Of a stretch of 64,000 nt of DNA, positions 35,070 through 47,318 are shown in pieces. A model generated the notes under the pieces. The model saw nothing but the letters and a program-made list of their open reading frames with translations. It was not told where the DNA came from and made no database searches. Position 1 is the stretch's first letter. Each line of letters starts with the position of its first letter. Both the position numbers and the translations under genes were made by a program. Source of the stretch: Rhodococcus ruber NBRC 15591 (GTDB lineage Bacteria > Actinomycetota > Actinomycetes > Mycobacteriales > Mycobacteriaceae); assembly GCF_001894945.1 (NCBI RefSeq), contig NZ_BCXE01000005.1, forward strand, positions 20,466-84,465. Direction: 5' to 3'.

Positions 35070-36428
35070 TCAGAGGGCGGCGAATGCGTCGCGCAGCACC
35101 GAGAACGCCTCGGTGAGCAGTGCGTCGGAGATCGACAGCGGCGGCAGGAACCGGAGCACGTTCCCGAAGGTGCCGGCCGTCAGGGTGAGGACTCCGTGGG
35201 CCTGGCAGTACCGGGCGATCTCCGCGACGGCTTCGCGGTTGGGGGTGGTCGTACCGGGCTCGACGAGTTCGACGGCGACCATGGCGCCGCGGCCACGGAC
35301 GTCGCCGACGACGGGGTGACGGGTGCCGATCTCGCGCAGTTCCCGCAGCATCAGCGCGCCGATCTCCTGGGCGCGGTCGAGCAGATGCTCGGCCTCGATC
35401 GTCTCGAAGACGCCGAGCGCCGCGGCACACGCGGCGGGGTTGCCGCTGTAGGTGCCGCCGATGCCGCCCGGATGGGCACGGTCCATGATCTCGGCTCGGC
35501 CGGTGACGGCCGCGAGCGGGAGCCCGCCGGCGAGTCCCTTCGCCGTGACGATCAGATCCGGCACGAGGCCCTCGTGCTCACACGCGAACCACGCTCCGGT
35601 GCGGGCGATTCCGGTCTGGACCTCGTCGGCGACGACGAGGATGCCGCGGTCCCGGCAGAAGTCGGCGACGCGCCGCAGGAAGCCGTCGGCGGGGACGATG
35701 AACCCACCCTCGCCCTGGATGGGTTCGACGACGACGCACGCCACCTGGTCCGCGCCGATCTGGGCGTCGACGAGCAGCCGGAACTGCTCGAACGCCTCGT
35801 CCGCGGCGCGGTCGGGCCCGCTCGGCCACCGGTAGGGGTAGGCCATCGGCGCGCGGTAGACCTCCGGGGCGAACGGGCCGAAGGAGTGCTTGTAGGGCTG
35901 GTTCTTCGCCGTCATGGTCATCGTCATCAGCGTGCGGCCGTGGAAGGCGTGGTCGAACGTGACCACGGCAGACCGGCCGGTCGCCGCGCGGGCGTACTTC
36001 ACGGCGTTCTCGACGGCCTCGCTGCCGGTGTTGAACAGGGCCGTGCGCTTGGCGTGCGTGCCCGGGGTCAGCCGGTTGAGGGCCTCGGCGACCTCGATGT
36101 ACGGCTCGTAGGGGGTGGCGAGGAAGCAGGTGTGGGTGAACTGCTGCAGTTGTGCGGTGGCGCGTTCGACGACCCGCGGCGCGGAGTTGCCGACGGTGGT
36201 GACGGCGATGCCGGAGCCGAGGTCGATGAAGGAGTTCCCGTCCACGTCGACGAGCACACCCCCGCCCCCGGCGGCCGCGTAGATCTCGGCGCCGCTGGCC
36301 AGGCCCGCCGGCAGCGCGGCGGCGCGGCGCTGCGCCAGCTCGCGGGACCGGGGTCCCGGGATCTCCGTCACGATGCGACGTGCCTGCTCGAGCCCGGGGC
36401 CACCCCGTACGAGTTCGACTGCGGTCAT
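35070..36428 (-). CDS. gabT: 4-aminobutyrate/5-aminovalerate aminotransferase
   Basis: A 452-residue class III PLP aminotransferase. FNTGSEAVENAVKYAR binds the cofactor phosphate, VVEPIQGEGGFIVP and VVADEVQTGIARTG hold the PLP-contacting aspartate, and the Schiff-base lysine is in VTAKGLAGGLPLAA near residue 293. The pattern is that of GabT/DavT enzymes, which transfer the omega-amino group of GABA or 5-aminovalerate to 2-oxoglutarate. ATG 36428 has GGGAGAAGGAC just upstream. First gene of the minus-strand operon and divergent from a glutamate dehydrogenase that could recycle the glutamate formed. Confidence 0.88.
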   Translation of the reverse strand: MTAVELVRGGPGLEQARRIVTEIPGPRSRELAQRRAAALPAGLASGAEIYAAAGGGGVLVDVDGNSFIDLGSGIAVTTVGNSAPRVVERATAQLQQFTHTCFLATPYEPYIEVAEALNRLTPGTHAKRTALFNTGSEAVENAVKYARAATGRSAVVTFDHAFHGRTLMTMTMTAKNQPYKHSFGPFAPEVYRAPMAYPYRWPSGPDRAADEAFEQFRLLVDAQIGADQVACVVVEPIQGEGGFIVPADGFLRRVADFCRDRGILVVADEVQTGIARTGAWFACEHEGLVPDLIVTAKGLAGGLPLAAVTGRAEIMDRAHPGGIGGTYSGNPAACAAALGVFETIEAEHLLDRAQEIGALMLRELREIGTRHPVVGDVRGRGAMVAVELVEPGTTTPNREAVAEIARYCQAHGVLTLTAGTFGNVLRFLPPLSISDALLTEAFSVLRDAFAAL

Positions 36429-36484
36429 GTCCTTCTCCCTTCGTCGGTTTCCTCGAACTGTAGGAGCGCAGACCCGGGTTTCTG

Positions 36485-36534
36485 ATGGACCTCGAGTACA
36501 AGTTCAGCCGTCTACATGGACATCGAGTACATGT
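36485..36534. promoter_or_regulatory. two 19-base operator-like repeats in the divergent promoter
   Basis: ATGGACCTCGAGTACAAGT (36485-36503) and ATGGACATCGAGTACATGT (36516-36534) match at 17 of 19 positions, 31 bases apart. The second is bounded by ACATG and CATGT as an inverted pair. They lie in the 177-base gap between the gabT-like and glutamate-dehydrogenase genes and could let one regulator control both directions. No regulator gene is adjacent. Confidence 0.6.
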
Positions 36535-36605
36535 CCGTTCTCGGCGGTCCGCCGCAGACTGGCGGCACACCACGGCCCACACCGGGTGACCGAAAGGACA
36601 TACCG

Positions 36606-39600
36606 ATGACCACCGCCCCCACGCACCCGTACGAACCGGCGCCCACCGACGTCGCCGGGGCCGCGCGGCGCCTCGCGCGCGCACAGGATGCCGGACCGGC
36701 ACTGCTGTTCGTGGAGGACTCGTCCTCCGACGGCACCGCCTGTGCCGTCATGCGATGGCCGGGCCGGGACCCGCTGCTCGCCGACTCCGTCCACACGTTC
36801 GAGCACTTCGGCCTGCGGATCGACGATCACGAACTCCTGACCACCGGCGACGCGGACCGCCGGGTGCATCGATTCGCGTTCGTCACGCCCCCGGAGTGGG
36901 AACCGGGTTCGCCGCGCCGGGTGGCGGCGGTCTTCGACGCCCACGCACAGGGCCGCACTGTCGTCGACGGGTACTCCCGCCTCGCCGTCGTCGCCGAGGT
37001 GGGCGTGCGGGACATCGCCCTGGTCCGCGCCGCCGCCCGCTTCGCCCGCCAGGCGGGACTGATCATGTCGGAACGGTACGTCGTCGACACGCTTTGCCGG
37101 CATGCCGGATTCGTCGAGGCACTCGTCGCCTGCTTCGCCGCGCGCTTCGACCCGGACCGGCACGATCGGGACGTCGCCGCCGGACAGGCGCTCGCCGAAC
37201 GGCGCGGCGCGGCGGAAAGCCTCGACGAGGACCGCATCCTGCGCAGCCTCGAGTCGTTCGTCACCGCCACCGTGCGCACCAACTGGTACCAGCGCGACGA
37301 TCGCGGTGCGGCGAAACCGTACGGGGCATTCATGCTCGATTCCGCCCGTCTGGCCGACCCCGGACCGGTCGTTCCGCACCGCGAGATCTTCGTCCACTCG
37401 GACGACGTGGAGGGCATCCACGTGCGGAGCGGCACCGTCGCCCGCGGGGGGCTGCGGTTCTCGGACCGTCCGGAGGACTACCGCACCGAGGTCCTCGGTC
37501 TGATGAAGACCCAGGTCGTGAAGAACGCCCCCATCGTCCCCGTCGGCGCCAAGGGCGCGTTCGTCCGCAGAAACCCGGATATTTCTCCCGCCCAGGCATA
37601 TTCGACGTTCGTCCGGGGAATGCTCGACCTCGCCGACAACATCGTCGACGGTCGGATCGTGCATCCGGACCGCACCGTCGTCCACGGCGGGGACGACGCC
37701 TATCTGGTGGTGGCCGCGGACAAGGGCACGGCCCGGTTCTCCGACCTGGCGAACTCCATCGCCGCGGAGTACGACTACTGGCTCGGCGACGCCTTCGCCT
37801 CGGGCGGATCGAGCGGATACGACCACAAGGCGATGGGCATCACCGCGCGCGGCGCGTGGGTCGCGGTCCGCGAGCACTTCACCGACCTCGGCATCGACGT
37901 CGAGACCACCGAGGTGACGGCGGTGGGGATCGGGGACATGTCCGGCGACGTGTTCGGCAACGGGATGCTGCTCTCGCCGCACCTGCGCCTCGTCGGCGCC
38001 TTCGACCACCGGCACATCTTCCTCGACCCCGACCCGGACACCGCCCGTGCCTACGCGGAGCGCCGGCGGCTGTTCGAGCTTCCCGGATCGAGCTGGGACG
38101 ACTTCGACCGCGACATCCTCTCCGCCGGGGGCGGCGTGTGGCCGCGCTCCGCGAAGTCCGTCACCGTCCCGGAACCGGCACGGCGCCTGCTCGGACTGTC
38201 CCACCCGACCACCACCCCGGACGAGTTGATCAAGGCGCTGCTGACGGCCCCGGTGGATCTGCTCTGGAACGGCGGCGTCGGCACCTACGTCAAGGCATCC
38301 TCCGAAAGCCACACCGAAGCAGCGGATCCGGCAAACGACCCCGTCCGTGTCGACGCCTCGCAGCTGCGGTGCCGCGTCGTCGGCGAGGGCGGGAACCTCG
38401 GTTTCACGCAGCGGGCCCGCATCGAGTTCGCGGCCGCGGGCGGGCGCGTCAATGCGGACTTCATCGACAACGCGGCCGGCGTGGCCACCTCCGACGCCGA
38501 GGTGAACCTGAAGATCGCCCTCGAATCCGCCCGGCGCAGGGGAGGTCTGACCCTCGAGGAACGCAACCGGCTGCTCGACGACGCCCGCGACGAGGTGGCC
38601 CGGACGGTGCTGCGCACGAACCGGGACCAGGCGGTGGCGCTCGGACTCGCCGTCTCGCGCGCGGCCCGGCTGCTCGGCAGGCACGAGCGGCTCATCATCC
38701 ACCTCGAGACCGGCGGCGGACTCCGGCGCAGCACCGAGGTGCTGCCCACCGTGCAGGAACTGGCCGCCCGCGCCGGCGCCGGCCGCGGGTTGACCAGGCC
38801 GGAGATCGCGGTGCTGCTCGCCCGGTCGAAGAACGTCGTGTGCCGGGATCTGCTCGAGTCGGACGTGCCCGACGACCCCGTCTTCGCCGACGTCGCCCTC
38901 GAGTACTTCCCCGCCGGCATGCGCGCCGTGCTGCGGGACGAGATCCGGGACCATCCCCTGCGCCGCGAGATCGTCGCGACCCGGATCGCCTCCGATCTCG
39001 TCGACCACGTCGGTCCGGGGATGATCTATCAGCTCGAGGAACGGCTCGGGGTGCGCACCCCGGCGGTCGCCCGGGCGTACGCGGTGATCCGGGCGGTGTT
39101 CGACACCGACCGGTGGTGGGCCGAGGCACGCGACGGCGCCGACCGCTGGGAGCGGCTCGGCGCCGTGCAGGGATTCGTCGAGCATGCGGCCTCGTGGATC
39201 CTGCGGCTGCGGCCGTCGCCGCTCGACGTGACCGCCGAGATCGCGCGGCTGCGTGCCGGGGTCGAGGATCTGCTCGCAGACGCCGCGCCGGGCGACGGCC
39301 CCGACTTCCGGTTTCTCGCCGAGTGCCCGGCCCTGGTCGACACCGCGCACACGCTGGACTGCCCGGCCCGCCTCGTCGCCCGGGTGCACGCCGCCACGGG
39401 ATCGCTGCTCGGGATCGAGGGGATGTCACCGGACCTGTCCACCGGATCCCACACCTGGTGGGACAGCACGGCGATCGCCACCGCGCGGGACGAACTCGCC
39501 GATCGCCACCACGGTCTCGTCGCCGCGATCCTGCGCCGGGACGGCGCGCCGACCGGCCCGGCGGACGTCGACGAGGTCCTGGCGCGGTGGCAGGCGCGAG

Positions 39601-39728
39601 TCCCGGACGCGATCGCCCGGGTCACGCGCCTGACCACCGAGCTGCGTGAGAACGGGCCCGTCGATCTGCCGCGGGCGTGCACCCTCGGCGCGGAACTGCG
39701 CCTGCTCGTGCGCGCGACGGAGCGGTGA
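36606..39728 (+). CDS. short NAD-specific glutamate dehydrogenase
   Basis: A 1040-residue protein of the large NAD-glutamate dehydrogenase family, which deaminates glutamate to 2-oxoglutarate and ammonia. The catalytic region is clear: VARGGLRFSDRPEDYRTEVL, then GLMKTQVVKNAPIVPVGAKG with the substrate lysines, VGIGDMSGDVFGNGMLL, and VVGEGGNLGFTQRARIEFA near residue 600. Mycobacterial-type enzymes are about 1600 residues; the roughly 500-residue N-terminal regulatory part is missing here. ATG 36606 follows AAAGGA. Divergent from the gabT-like operon, so it probably serves amino-group disposal in that pathway. It converges with a small monooxygenase gene, 5 bases apart. Confidence 0.88.
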   Translation: MTTAPTHPYEPAPTDVAGAARRLARAQDAGPALLFVEDSSSDGTACAVMRWPGRDPLLADSVHTFEHFGLRIDDHELLTTGDADRRVHRFAFVTPPEWEPGSPRRVAAVFDAHAQGRTVVDGYSRLAVVAEVGVRDIALVRAAARFARQAGLIMSERYVVDTLCRHAGFVEALVACFAARFDPDRHDRDVAAGQALAERRGAAESLDEDRILRSLESFVTATVRTNWYQRDDRGAAKPYGAFMLDSARLADPGPVVPHREIFVHSDDVEGIHVRSGTVARGGLRFSDRPEDYRTEVLGLMKTQVVKNAPIVPVGAKGAFVRRNPDISPAQAYSTFVRGMLDLADNIVDGRIVHPDRTVVHGGDDAYLVVAADKGTARFSDLANSIAAEYDYWLGDAFASGGSSGYDHKAMGITARGAWVAVREHFTDLGIDVETTEVTAVGIGDMSGDVFGNGMLLSPHLRLVGAFDHRHIFLDPDPDTARAYAERRRLFELPGSSWDDFDRDILSAGGGVWPRSAKSVTVPEPARRLLGLSHPTTTPDELIKALLTAPVDLLWNGGVGTYVKASSESHTEAADPANDPVRVDASQLRCRVVGEGGNLGFTQRARIEFAAAGGRVNADFIDNAAGVATSDAEVNLKIALESARRRGGLTLEERNRLLDDARDEVARTVLRTNRDQAVALGLAVSRAARLLGRHERLIIHLETGGGLRRSTEVLPTVQELAARAGAGRGLTRPEIAVLLARSKNVVCRDLLESDVPDDPVFADVALEYFPAGMRAVLRDEIRDHPLRREIVATRIASDLVDHVGPGMIYQLEERLGVRTPAVARAYAVIRAVFDTDRWWAEARDGADRWERLGAVQGFVEHAASWILRLRPSPLDVTAEIARLRAGVEDLLADAAPGDGPDFRFLAECPALVDTAHTLDCPARLVARVHAATGSLLGIEGMSPDLSTGSHTWWDSTAIATARDELADRHHGLVAAILRRDGAPTGPADVDEVLARWQARVPDAIARVTRLTTELRENGPVDLPRACTLGAELRLLVRATER

Positions 39729-39733
39729 CCGCC

Positions 39734-40060
39734 TCAGCCGGCCATCTCGAGTTCACCCATGCGGGCCCACTCGACGCCAGGGAGCTCGGTGTTGAGGATC
39801 CTCGGCGTCTCGCTCAGCGCGGGGCGCATGGCGTCGAGTCCCTTGCGGAAGTGGTCGGCACCGACGTGCGCGGCGCCGGCCTCGCCGTCGCGGAACGCCT
39901 CGACGAGCACGTACTCGGACGGATCGTCCACGCTGCGGGACCACTCGAACCACAGGTTTCCGGGTTCGGCCCGGGTCGCCTCGGTGAATTCCCTTGTGAG
40001 CGAAAGCCAGTCGTCCCGGTACTCGGGACGGACCCGGAACTTGACCACGATGAAGATCAT
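39734..40060 (-). CDS. small antibiotic-biosynthesis-monooxygenase-domain protein
   Basis: A 108-residue ABM-fold protein (ferredoxin-like dimer), similar to putative quinol monooxygenases such as YgiN. It has the short N-terminal strand MIFIVVKFRVRPEYRDDW, the core TRAEPGNLWFEWSRSVDDPS, EYVLVEAFRDGEAGAAHVGA and the helix DHFRKGLDAM. ATG 40060 has GGAG six bases upstream. It lies after the prm-operon GroEL gene, but a strong hairpin separates them, so it may be read through only partly or have its own promoter. Confidence 0.8.
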   Translation of the reverse strand: MIFIVVKFRVRPEYRDDWLSLTREFTEATRAEPGNLWFEWSRSVDDPSEYVLVEAFRDGEAGAAHVGADHFRKGLDAMRPALSETPRILNTELPGVEWARMGELEMAG

Positions 40061-40088
40061 TGCGTACTCCGATTCTGCCGGGTGGACA

Positions 40089-40143
40089 CGGCGGCGGCCG
40101 GTCGCCCCGGAGGGAAGCGACCGACGGGGCCCGGCCGCCGCCG
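40089..40143 (-). terminator. nested hairpin ending the prm operon
   Basis: CGGCGGCGGCCGG (40089-40101) pairs exactly with CCGGCCGCCGCCG (40131-40143); inside, GGTCGC and GCGACC can pair. It begins 18 bases past the GroEL stop. Confidence 0.75.
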
Positions 40144-40160
40144 AGACCGTCCCCCCGCGC

Positions 40161-42869
<2,709 letters not shown>

Positions 42870-42873
<4 letters not shown>

Positions 42874-43619
42874 GACACTCTCCTGACGATTTCGGAACAA
42901 CGGACGTCGGCGACCCGGGGCGCTGCCGATTCGCCGTCGTCGGCGTACCGGGTGGCCAGCAGGCCCCGGCAGAAATGCGCGTTCCCCTCCATGGAGATCC
43001 GCACGGACTTCGCGAAACGCAGCCGCATCGGCACCGCCTCGTGGGGGATCGGCCGCCCGTCGTCGTCGACGAACACCCGGCCGGCCGGGCACAGGCTCAG
43101 GCCGATGTCGAACCGTCGCCGCATCAGCGCCGACTTGTGCCGGCCCGGCGGCAGGTCGCTCAGGGTGAGCGACGGGATGTCGTCGACGGTGAGGGACGAG
43201 TGCTGCAACAGGGATTCGAGGCAGCGCTCCAGCGCGGCGAGGTGCGCCTTGCGCCGGAACGTGCGGCGCAACTCGTCGAGGTTCTCCTCCGCCTCGGACC
43301 CGAAGGTGCCCCGGTAGCCGGCGTCGGCGGCGAGCCCCGCGTTGATCTTGGCGCTGTCGTGGTGGTCGTCCAGCAGGATCCGCACCTCGCCGATGCCCTC
43401 GATCGCGCGCAGCGCGTCCTGAGCGTCGGAGGCCATGAGGTACGCGAAGTTCGGTGAACAGAACGCGGTGGGCAGCCGCAGGTGCACGGTGACCCCGTCG
43501 TCGTCGAGCACCACCGACCGCACGAAACCGAGATCGGTGATCGGCTCGTCCAGTTCGGGGTCGACCACGGTGCCGAGCGCGGCGAGCACGTCGCTGCCCG
43601 ACACCGGTGCGGCCGTCAC
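42870..43619 (-). CDS. MIP18/DUF59-family metal-sulfur assembly protein of the prm operon
   Basis: A 249-residue protein. Residues 1-95 are a MIP18/PaaD-like domain (LGTVVDPELDEPITDLGFVR, with a cysteine in TAFCSPNFAYLM), which in other proteins helps build or insert iron-sulfur clusters. The remaining 150 residues are specific to SDIMO operons and contain further cysteines. GTG 43619 overlaps the amidohydrolase stop (GTGA) and its own stop overlaps the next ATG, so it is tightly coupled. Possible jobs are maturing the diiron hydroxylase or the 2Fe-2S reductase; neither is shown by sequence. Confidence 0.8.
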
Positions 43620-44659
43620 GACGACACCGCCTCTCGAGCTCCCGCCGCCACCTCCACGCCCTCCTGTCCGGCGGGCTCGGGCAGCCGCAGGTGTTCCGGA
43701 ACGTCGATGTCGTAGAGCGCCGCGGCGTTGAGACCGAGGATCTTCTTCTTCTGCTCGATCGTGATCGGCGCGTATTCGGTCATGTCCTCGGGGATCTGGA
43801 AGTCCACGAACTTCTCGATCAGCCACTTCGGTGTCCACAGCGCGTAGTCGCTGGAGAACAGGATCTTGTCCTCGCCGAGCCAGTAGAGCAGTTCGCCGAT
43901 GATCTGGGCGAAGTACCGGGGGCGGGTGTGGATGAACGGAATCGCCACGGCCAGACCGCCGTACACGTTCGATTCCTGGGTCGCGATCCAGCAGAAGTCC
44001 TCGAGCCGGGGCAGGCCCACGTGCTCGACGACGAACCGCAGCTCGAGGTAGTCGGTGGCGACCTTGTCCACGTCGGCGACGTCGAAGGCGTCCCGGTCGA
44101 GCGGGCGGATGGTCGGGCCCTTGTGCACGTGGATGTTCTTGATGCCCAGCTCGATGCACTCCTCGAGGTAACGCCTCGACCACGGGTCGTCGAGCTTGTA
44201 TCCGCGGGAGTCACCGTGCCATTCGGCGGTGTACAGCTTGACGCCCTGAAGGTTCATCCGCTCGGCGTCCCGGCGCAGCTGCTCGAGTCCGGCCTCGCCG
44301 TGGCGGGGGTCGTAGGCGTGGTTGTAGGTGAGCTTGTCCGGGTGCTTGCGGGTGAGCTCGAACGCCTCCTCGGTCTGCCCGAACCCGTTGTGGTAGAACT
44401 CGCTCAGCAGGGTGGCCTGGAAGATCGCATGATCCACGTGCCCGTCCACGAAGAGGTCCTTCATGAGGCGTTCGCCACCGTAGTAGGTGTAGGTGTCGTA
44501 GTCCCACACCTCCTCCTCGGGGCTGAGGTTCTTGTGGTAGTCGTAGAAGCAGTCGATGAACTGCCGTCCGTGCACGTTCTTCTGGTTCGACTCGCGGCCG
44601 TCCCAGATGTGCACGTGGCCGTCCACGATGAAGTACTGCTGGCCGTCCTTCTCGTACAT
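43616..44659 (-). CDS. amidohydrolase-2 family protein of the prm operon
   Basis: A 347-residue metal-dependent TIM-barrel hydrolase of the ACMSD/amidohydrolase-2 family. It has the entry motif VDGHVHIWDG near residue 13, NIHVHKGPTIRPLD with metal-ligand histidine, VVEHVGLPRLEDF and ILFSSDYALWTPKW with the late aspartate. Such a gene recurs in Prm/Mim-type operons, but its reaction is not established. ATG 44659 follows GAGGGAAG. A strong hairpin separates it from prmD. Confidence 0.82.
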   Translation of the reverse strand: MYEKDGQQYFIVDGHVHIWDGRESNQKNVHGRQFIDCFYDYHKNLSPEEEVWDYDTYTYYGGERLMKDLFVDGHVDHAIFQATLLSEFYHNGFGQTEEAFELTRKHPDKLTYNHAYDPRHGEAGLEQLRRDAERMNLQGVKLYTAEWHGDSRGYKLDDPWSRRYLEECIELGIKNIHVHKGPTIRPLDRDAFDVADVDKVATDYLELRFVVEHVGLPRLEDFCWIATQESNVYGGLAVAIPFIHTRPRYFAQIIGELLYWLGEDKILFSSDYALWTPKWLIEKFVDFQIPEDMTEYAPITIEQKKKILGLNAAALYDIDVPEHLRLPEPAGQEGVEVAAGAREAVSS

Positions 44660-44698
44660 CGCTTCCCTCGTTCTGTCGTGTGCCGGTGGTGGATCGGG

Positions 44699-44733
44699 AG
44701 CCGTCCGGGCCCGGCGGGCGGGCCCGGACGGCT
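44699..44733 (-). other. 14-bp hairpin inside the prm operon (prmD/amidohydrolase gap)
   Basis: AGCCGTCCGGGCCC (44699-44712) pairs exactly with GGGCCCGGACGGCT (44720-44733) around a 7-base loop. It lies 4-38 bases after the prmD stop... in message order just downstream of the amidohydrolase-proximal gap's start, i.e. after prmD's upstream neighbour set B-C-D has... simply: between prmD (ends 44738) and the amidohydrolase start (44659). Likely a partial terminator or a processing or stabilising stem. Confidence 0.75.
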
Positions 44734-44737
44734 GCGG

Positions 44738-45079
44738 TCAGTGCGCCGTGAGATCGAATCCGATGTACTCGGCGGCGTCCTCGGGACTGGCGAAGAGCAT
44801 GGTCTTGTCGTCGAGATGCACCATGCGCCCGTAGTGGGTGGAGCTGATCTCCTCGAAGATCGATCCGTCGAAGTCCTCACCGAGGGCGTCGGTGAGCTCG
44901 GCGTAGTCGAATTCGAGGCGGTTCACGCCGTCGACGCGGATCATCGACGGGTACTCCGTCAGCTCCACTCCCTCCTTGGCGCCCATGACGTCGGCGACGA
45001 CACGTCCGATCGGGGTGTTCATCAGGGTGACGCCACACATGTTGGAGAACTCGGTGGCCGATCCGAATTGCATGCTCAC
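44738..45079 (-). CDS. prmD: propane monooxygenase coupling (effector) protein
   Basis: A 113-residue MmoB/DmpM-type regulatory protein, cofactor-free, that binds the hydroxylase and tunes electron transfer and substrate access. It shows [19 protein letters not shown], then [19 protein letters not shown] and a C-terminal [23 protein letters not shown] 45079 overlaps the prmC stop as GTGA and has AGGAG 8 bases upstream; ATG 45073 is an alternative. Length is typical. Confidence 0.9.
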   Translation of the reverse strand: MSMQFGSATEFSNMCGVTLMNTPIGRVVADVMGAKEGVELTEYPSMIRVDGVNRLEFDYAELTDALGEDFDGSIFEEISSTHYGRMVHLDDKTMLFASPEDAAEYIGFDLTAH

Positions 45080-46182
45080 TGGTCCAACTCCTTCGGGATG
45101 TCGAGCCCGAGATCCTCGAGCAGGGAACGGAACTTCGCCTCGGCGGCGTCGAGGCTGGAGGCGAACGTGACCGCCTTGTCCGCCGGCTGGGACCAGATCG
45201 GCTGCAGGGCGCGGGCCGCGTCGAGGCAGCGCGGCACCCACGTCGCCAGCCATGTCCCGAACAACTCCTTGTTCGACTCCCCGTGCTGCTCGTCGCGGAC
45301 GAGCATCCGGAAGAGGTTGCGCGTGTAGGCGAGATCCCGGTCGTAGTCGTGCTCTCCGGTGCCGACGATCGTCGGCGTGATGTAGTCGCCGTTGCGGGCG
45401 GCGATCTGCATGATCAGTTCGGTGCGGAACAGCGAGCCGACGAGCTGCTCGAAGACGATGTTGGTGGCGAAGAGCAGCTCGCACCAGTCCGGCACCGCGG
45501 TCAGCCGCTCGACGACCTCGCGGGTGGGCTGCCATTCCGGCGCGGACTGCCAGACCTCCCGGTGGGCGGCCCCCTCGAACGGGATCCCGGCCTCGGACAG
45601 GTCGAGGTTGAACAGCGCCAGGTCCTGCGCGAACCGCATCTTGTGCGCCGCGTTGACCGCCACCGCGGTGTTGATCATGTTCGTGGGGCCGGAGCGCTGG
45701 ATGGAGGTGAACACGTGCAGCGCCAGACCGTTCTCCGCGTGCATCCAGGCGCCGAGATTGCGCTCGATGAACTTCAGCCACGGCGTGTTCCAGCCGTCGT
45801 AGGCGCGGGCACGCTTGGCGTTCTGCAGGCACAGGTCCACCTGGCGCACGACCGCCGCGTTGTTGCGGTAGATCGTCTGGTCCCATTCCTCGTTGGGGTC
45901 GAGGAAGGCGTGCCAGTTCGACGACTTCGCGGTCGTCCATTCCTTGGGGTATCCGCCCGGCCCGTCGCCGAAGCCGTAGATCCAGCCCTGCGACAGGTGC
46001 CGTTCGGGATCGGGCTGCACGTCGACGGTGACGTCCTCGTACATCGTCGAGCGCTTCTTGGCGGGCGTGTAGTAGGTGAAGGTGCGGCTGCGGGAGCTGG
46101 GGAACTCCAGCGCGCCGGCCTCGGAGTCGGTGAACTCGATCTTCGGGAAACTGCGTTGCTTGGACTCGGTGGTTGCGGTCAT
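45076..46182 (-). CDS. prmC: propane monooxygenase hydroxylase small subunit
   Basis: A 368-residue beta subunit of a soluble diiron monooxygenase. It has the large-subunit-like helical fold without iron ligands: [20 protein letters not shown] near residue 32, [18 protein letters not shown], and [18 protein letters not shown]. It pairs with PrmA in an (alpha-beta)2 hydroxylase. ATG 46182 is 50 bases downstream of prmB; the stop overlaps the prmD GTG start. The gene order A-B-C-D (large, reductase, small, coupling) is that of propane monooxygenases. Confidence 0.92.
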   Translation of the reverse strand: MTATTESKQRSFPKIEFTDSEAGALEFPSSRSRTFTYYTPAKKRSTMYEDVTVDVQPDPERHLSQGWIYGFGDGPGGYPKEWTTAKSSNWHAFLDPNEEWDQTIYRNNAAVVRQVDLCLQNAKRARAYDGWNTPWLKFIERNLGAWMHAENGLALHVFTSIQRSGPTNMINTAVAVNAAHKMRFAQDLALFNLDLSEAGIPFEGAAHREVWQSAPEWQPTREVVERLTAVPDWCELLFATNIVFEQLVGSLFRTELIMQIAARNGDYITPTIVGTGEHDYDRDLAYTRNLFRMLVRDEQHGESNKELFGTWLATWVPRCLDAARALQPIWSQPADKAVTFASSLDAAEAKFRSLLEDLGLDIPKELDQ

Positions 46183-46232
46183 CTCGTATCTCACTTCTGT
46201 CGGTGAAGGAGCGGTGTGGTTTCCTACGGCGC

Positions 46233-47276
46233 CTACTCGAAGGCCGGGCTGGTGAACTTGTCGTAGAAGATCTGGTCCTTCGGGGTGTTGTGCACCTCGA
46301 GCAGTTCCAGAGCCGCGTCGACCATGGGCGGTGGCCCGCACAGGTAGACTTCGCACCGGTGGATCTCCGGTTCGCGGCGGCCCACGACGTCGGTGACGTT
46401 GCCCTCCTCGACGTCCGGCAGGCCGGACGGTGCCGGCTCCGACGACTCCGAGAGACAGGGCGTGAACACGAAGTCCGTCAACGTCTTTCCCAGTTCGAGG
46501 ATCTCGTCGACGTAGAACAGATCGGCCGGCGTGCGGGCACCGTAGTAGAACCGGACGGGTCGCGTGCTGCCGGTCTCGCTCAGGTGCCGCAGGAGCGAGA
46601 GGATCGGGGCCATGCCTGCGCCGCCGCCGATGAAGACGATCGGCAGGACGTGACCGTCCTTGATGGTGAAGGATCCGTAGGGCCCGGTGAGCGCGATCTC
46701 GTCGCCCACCGCGATACCGTCCTCGAGCAGGCCGGCGAACTTTCCGCCGGGGTACTTCTTGACGAGGAACTCGACGTGTCCCGGCGTCGATCGGGTCGTC
46801 GCCATGGAGAACGACCGATGTTCCTCGGTTCCCGGTATCTGCAGGTCCGAGTACTGACCCGGTTTGAAGTCGTACTCCGTGGGTTCGACGGGCTGCAGTT
46901 GCAGCGACACGATGTCCTTGGTCATCGGCTCGATCGCGGTGATCCGGGTGCGCACCTCCTGGATGGGGATACCACCCAGGAGTTCGTCCTCGTCGAAGTT
47001 GAGCAGTTCGATGGTGCAGTCGCTGTAGGCCGTCGAACGGCAGAGCAGCACGTGCCCCTCGTCGGTCTCGGCGTCGTTGCAGGCGAACGTCGAGTAGTCC
47101 TCCATCTGGATGTCGCCGTCGAGGACGAAGGACTTGCAGGCCGAGCAGCGACCCTCGCGGCAGCCGTGCATCAGGTGGATGCCCTGCCGGAAGGCGGCGT
47201 CGAGGATGTACTCGTCCTCGCCGACCTCCATCTCGATGTCGACGGGCTCGAAGTTGATACGGTGCGTGTCGGCCAC
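46233..47276 (-). CDS. prmB: propane monooxygenase reductase (2Fe-2S/FAD)
   Basis: A 347-residue electron-transfer protein. An N-terminal plant-type ferredoxin binds 2Fe-2S through Cys39, Cys44, Cys47 and Cys79 ([13 protein letters not shown] and HVLLCRS). The FAD domain has RSFSMAT, and the NADH domain has [19 protein letters not shown]. It passes electrons from NADH to the diiron centre of PrmA. GTG 47276 has AGGAGA 8 bases upstream. It follows prmA after a 90-base gap that contains a strong hairpin. Confidence 0.93.
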   Translation of the reverse strand: MADTHRINFEPVDIEMEVGEDEYILDAAFRQGIHLMHGCREGRCSACKSFVLDGDIQMEDYSTFACNDAETDEGHVLLCRSTAYSDCTIELLNFDEDELLGGIPIQEVRTRITAIEPMTKDIVSLQLQPVEPTEYDFKPGQYSDLQIPGTEEHRSFSMATTRSTPGHVEFLVKKYPGGKFAGLLEDGIAVGDEIALTGPYGSFTIKDGHVLPIVFIGGGAGMAPILSLLRHLSETGSTRPVRFYYGARTPADLFYVDEILELGKTLTDFVFTPCLSESSEPAPSGLPDVEEGNVTDVVGRREPEIHRCEVYLCGPPPMVDAALELLEVHNTPKDQIFYDKFTSPAFE

Positions 47277-47318
47277 GGGGGTGTCTCCTGGGCTCGTGAA
47301 TTTCTGTGCTGGTGGTGT

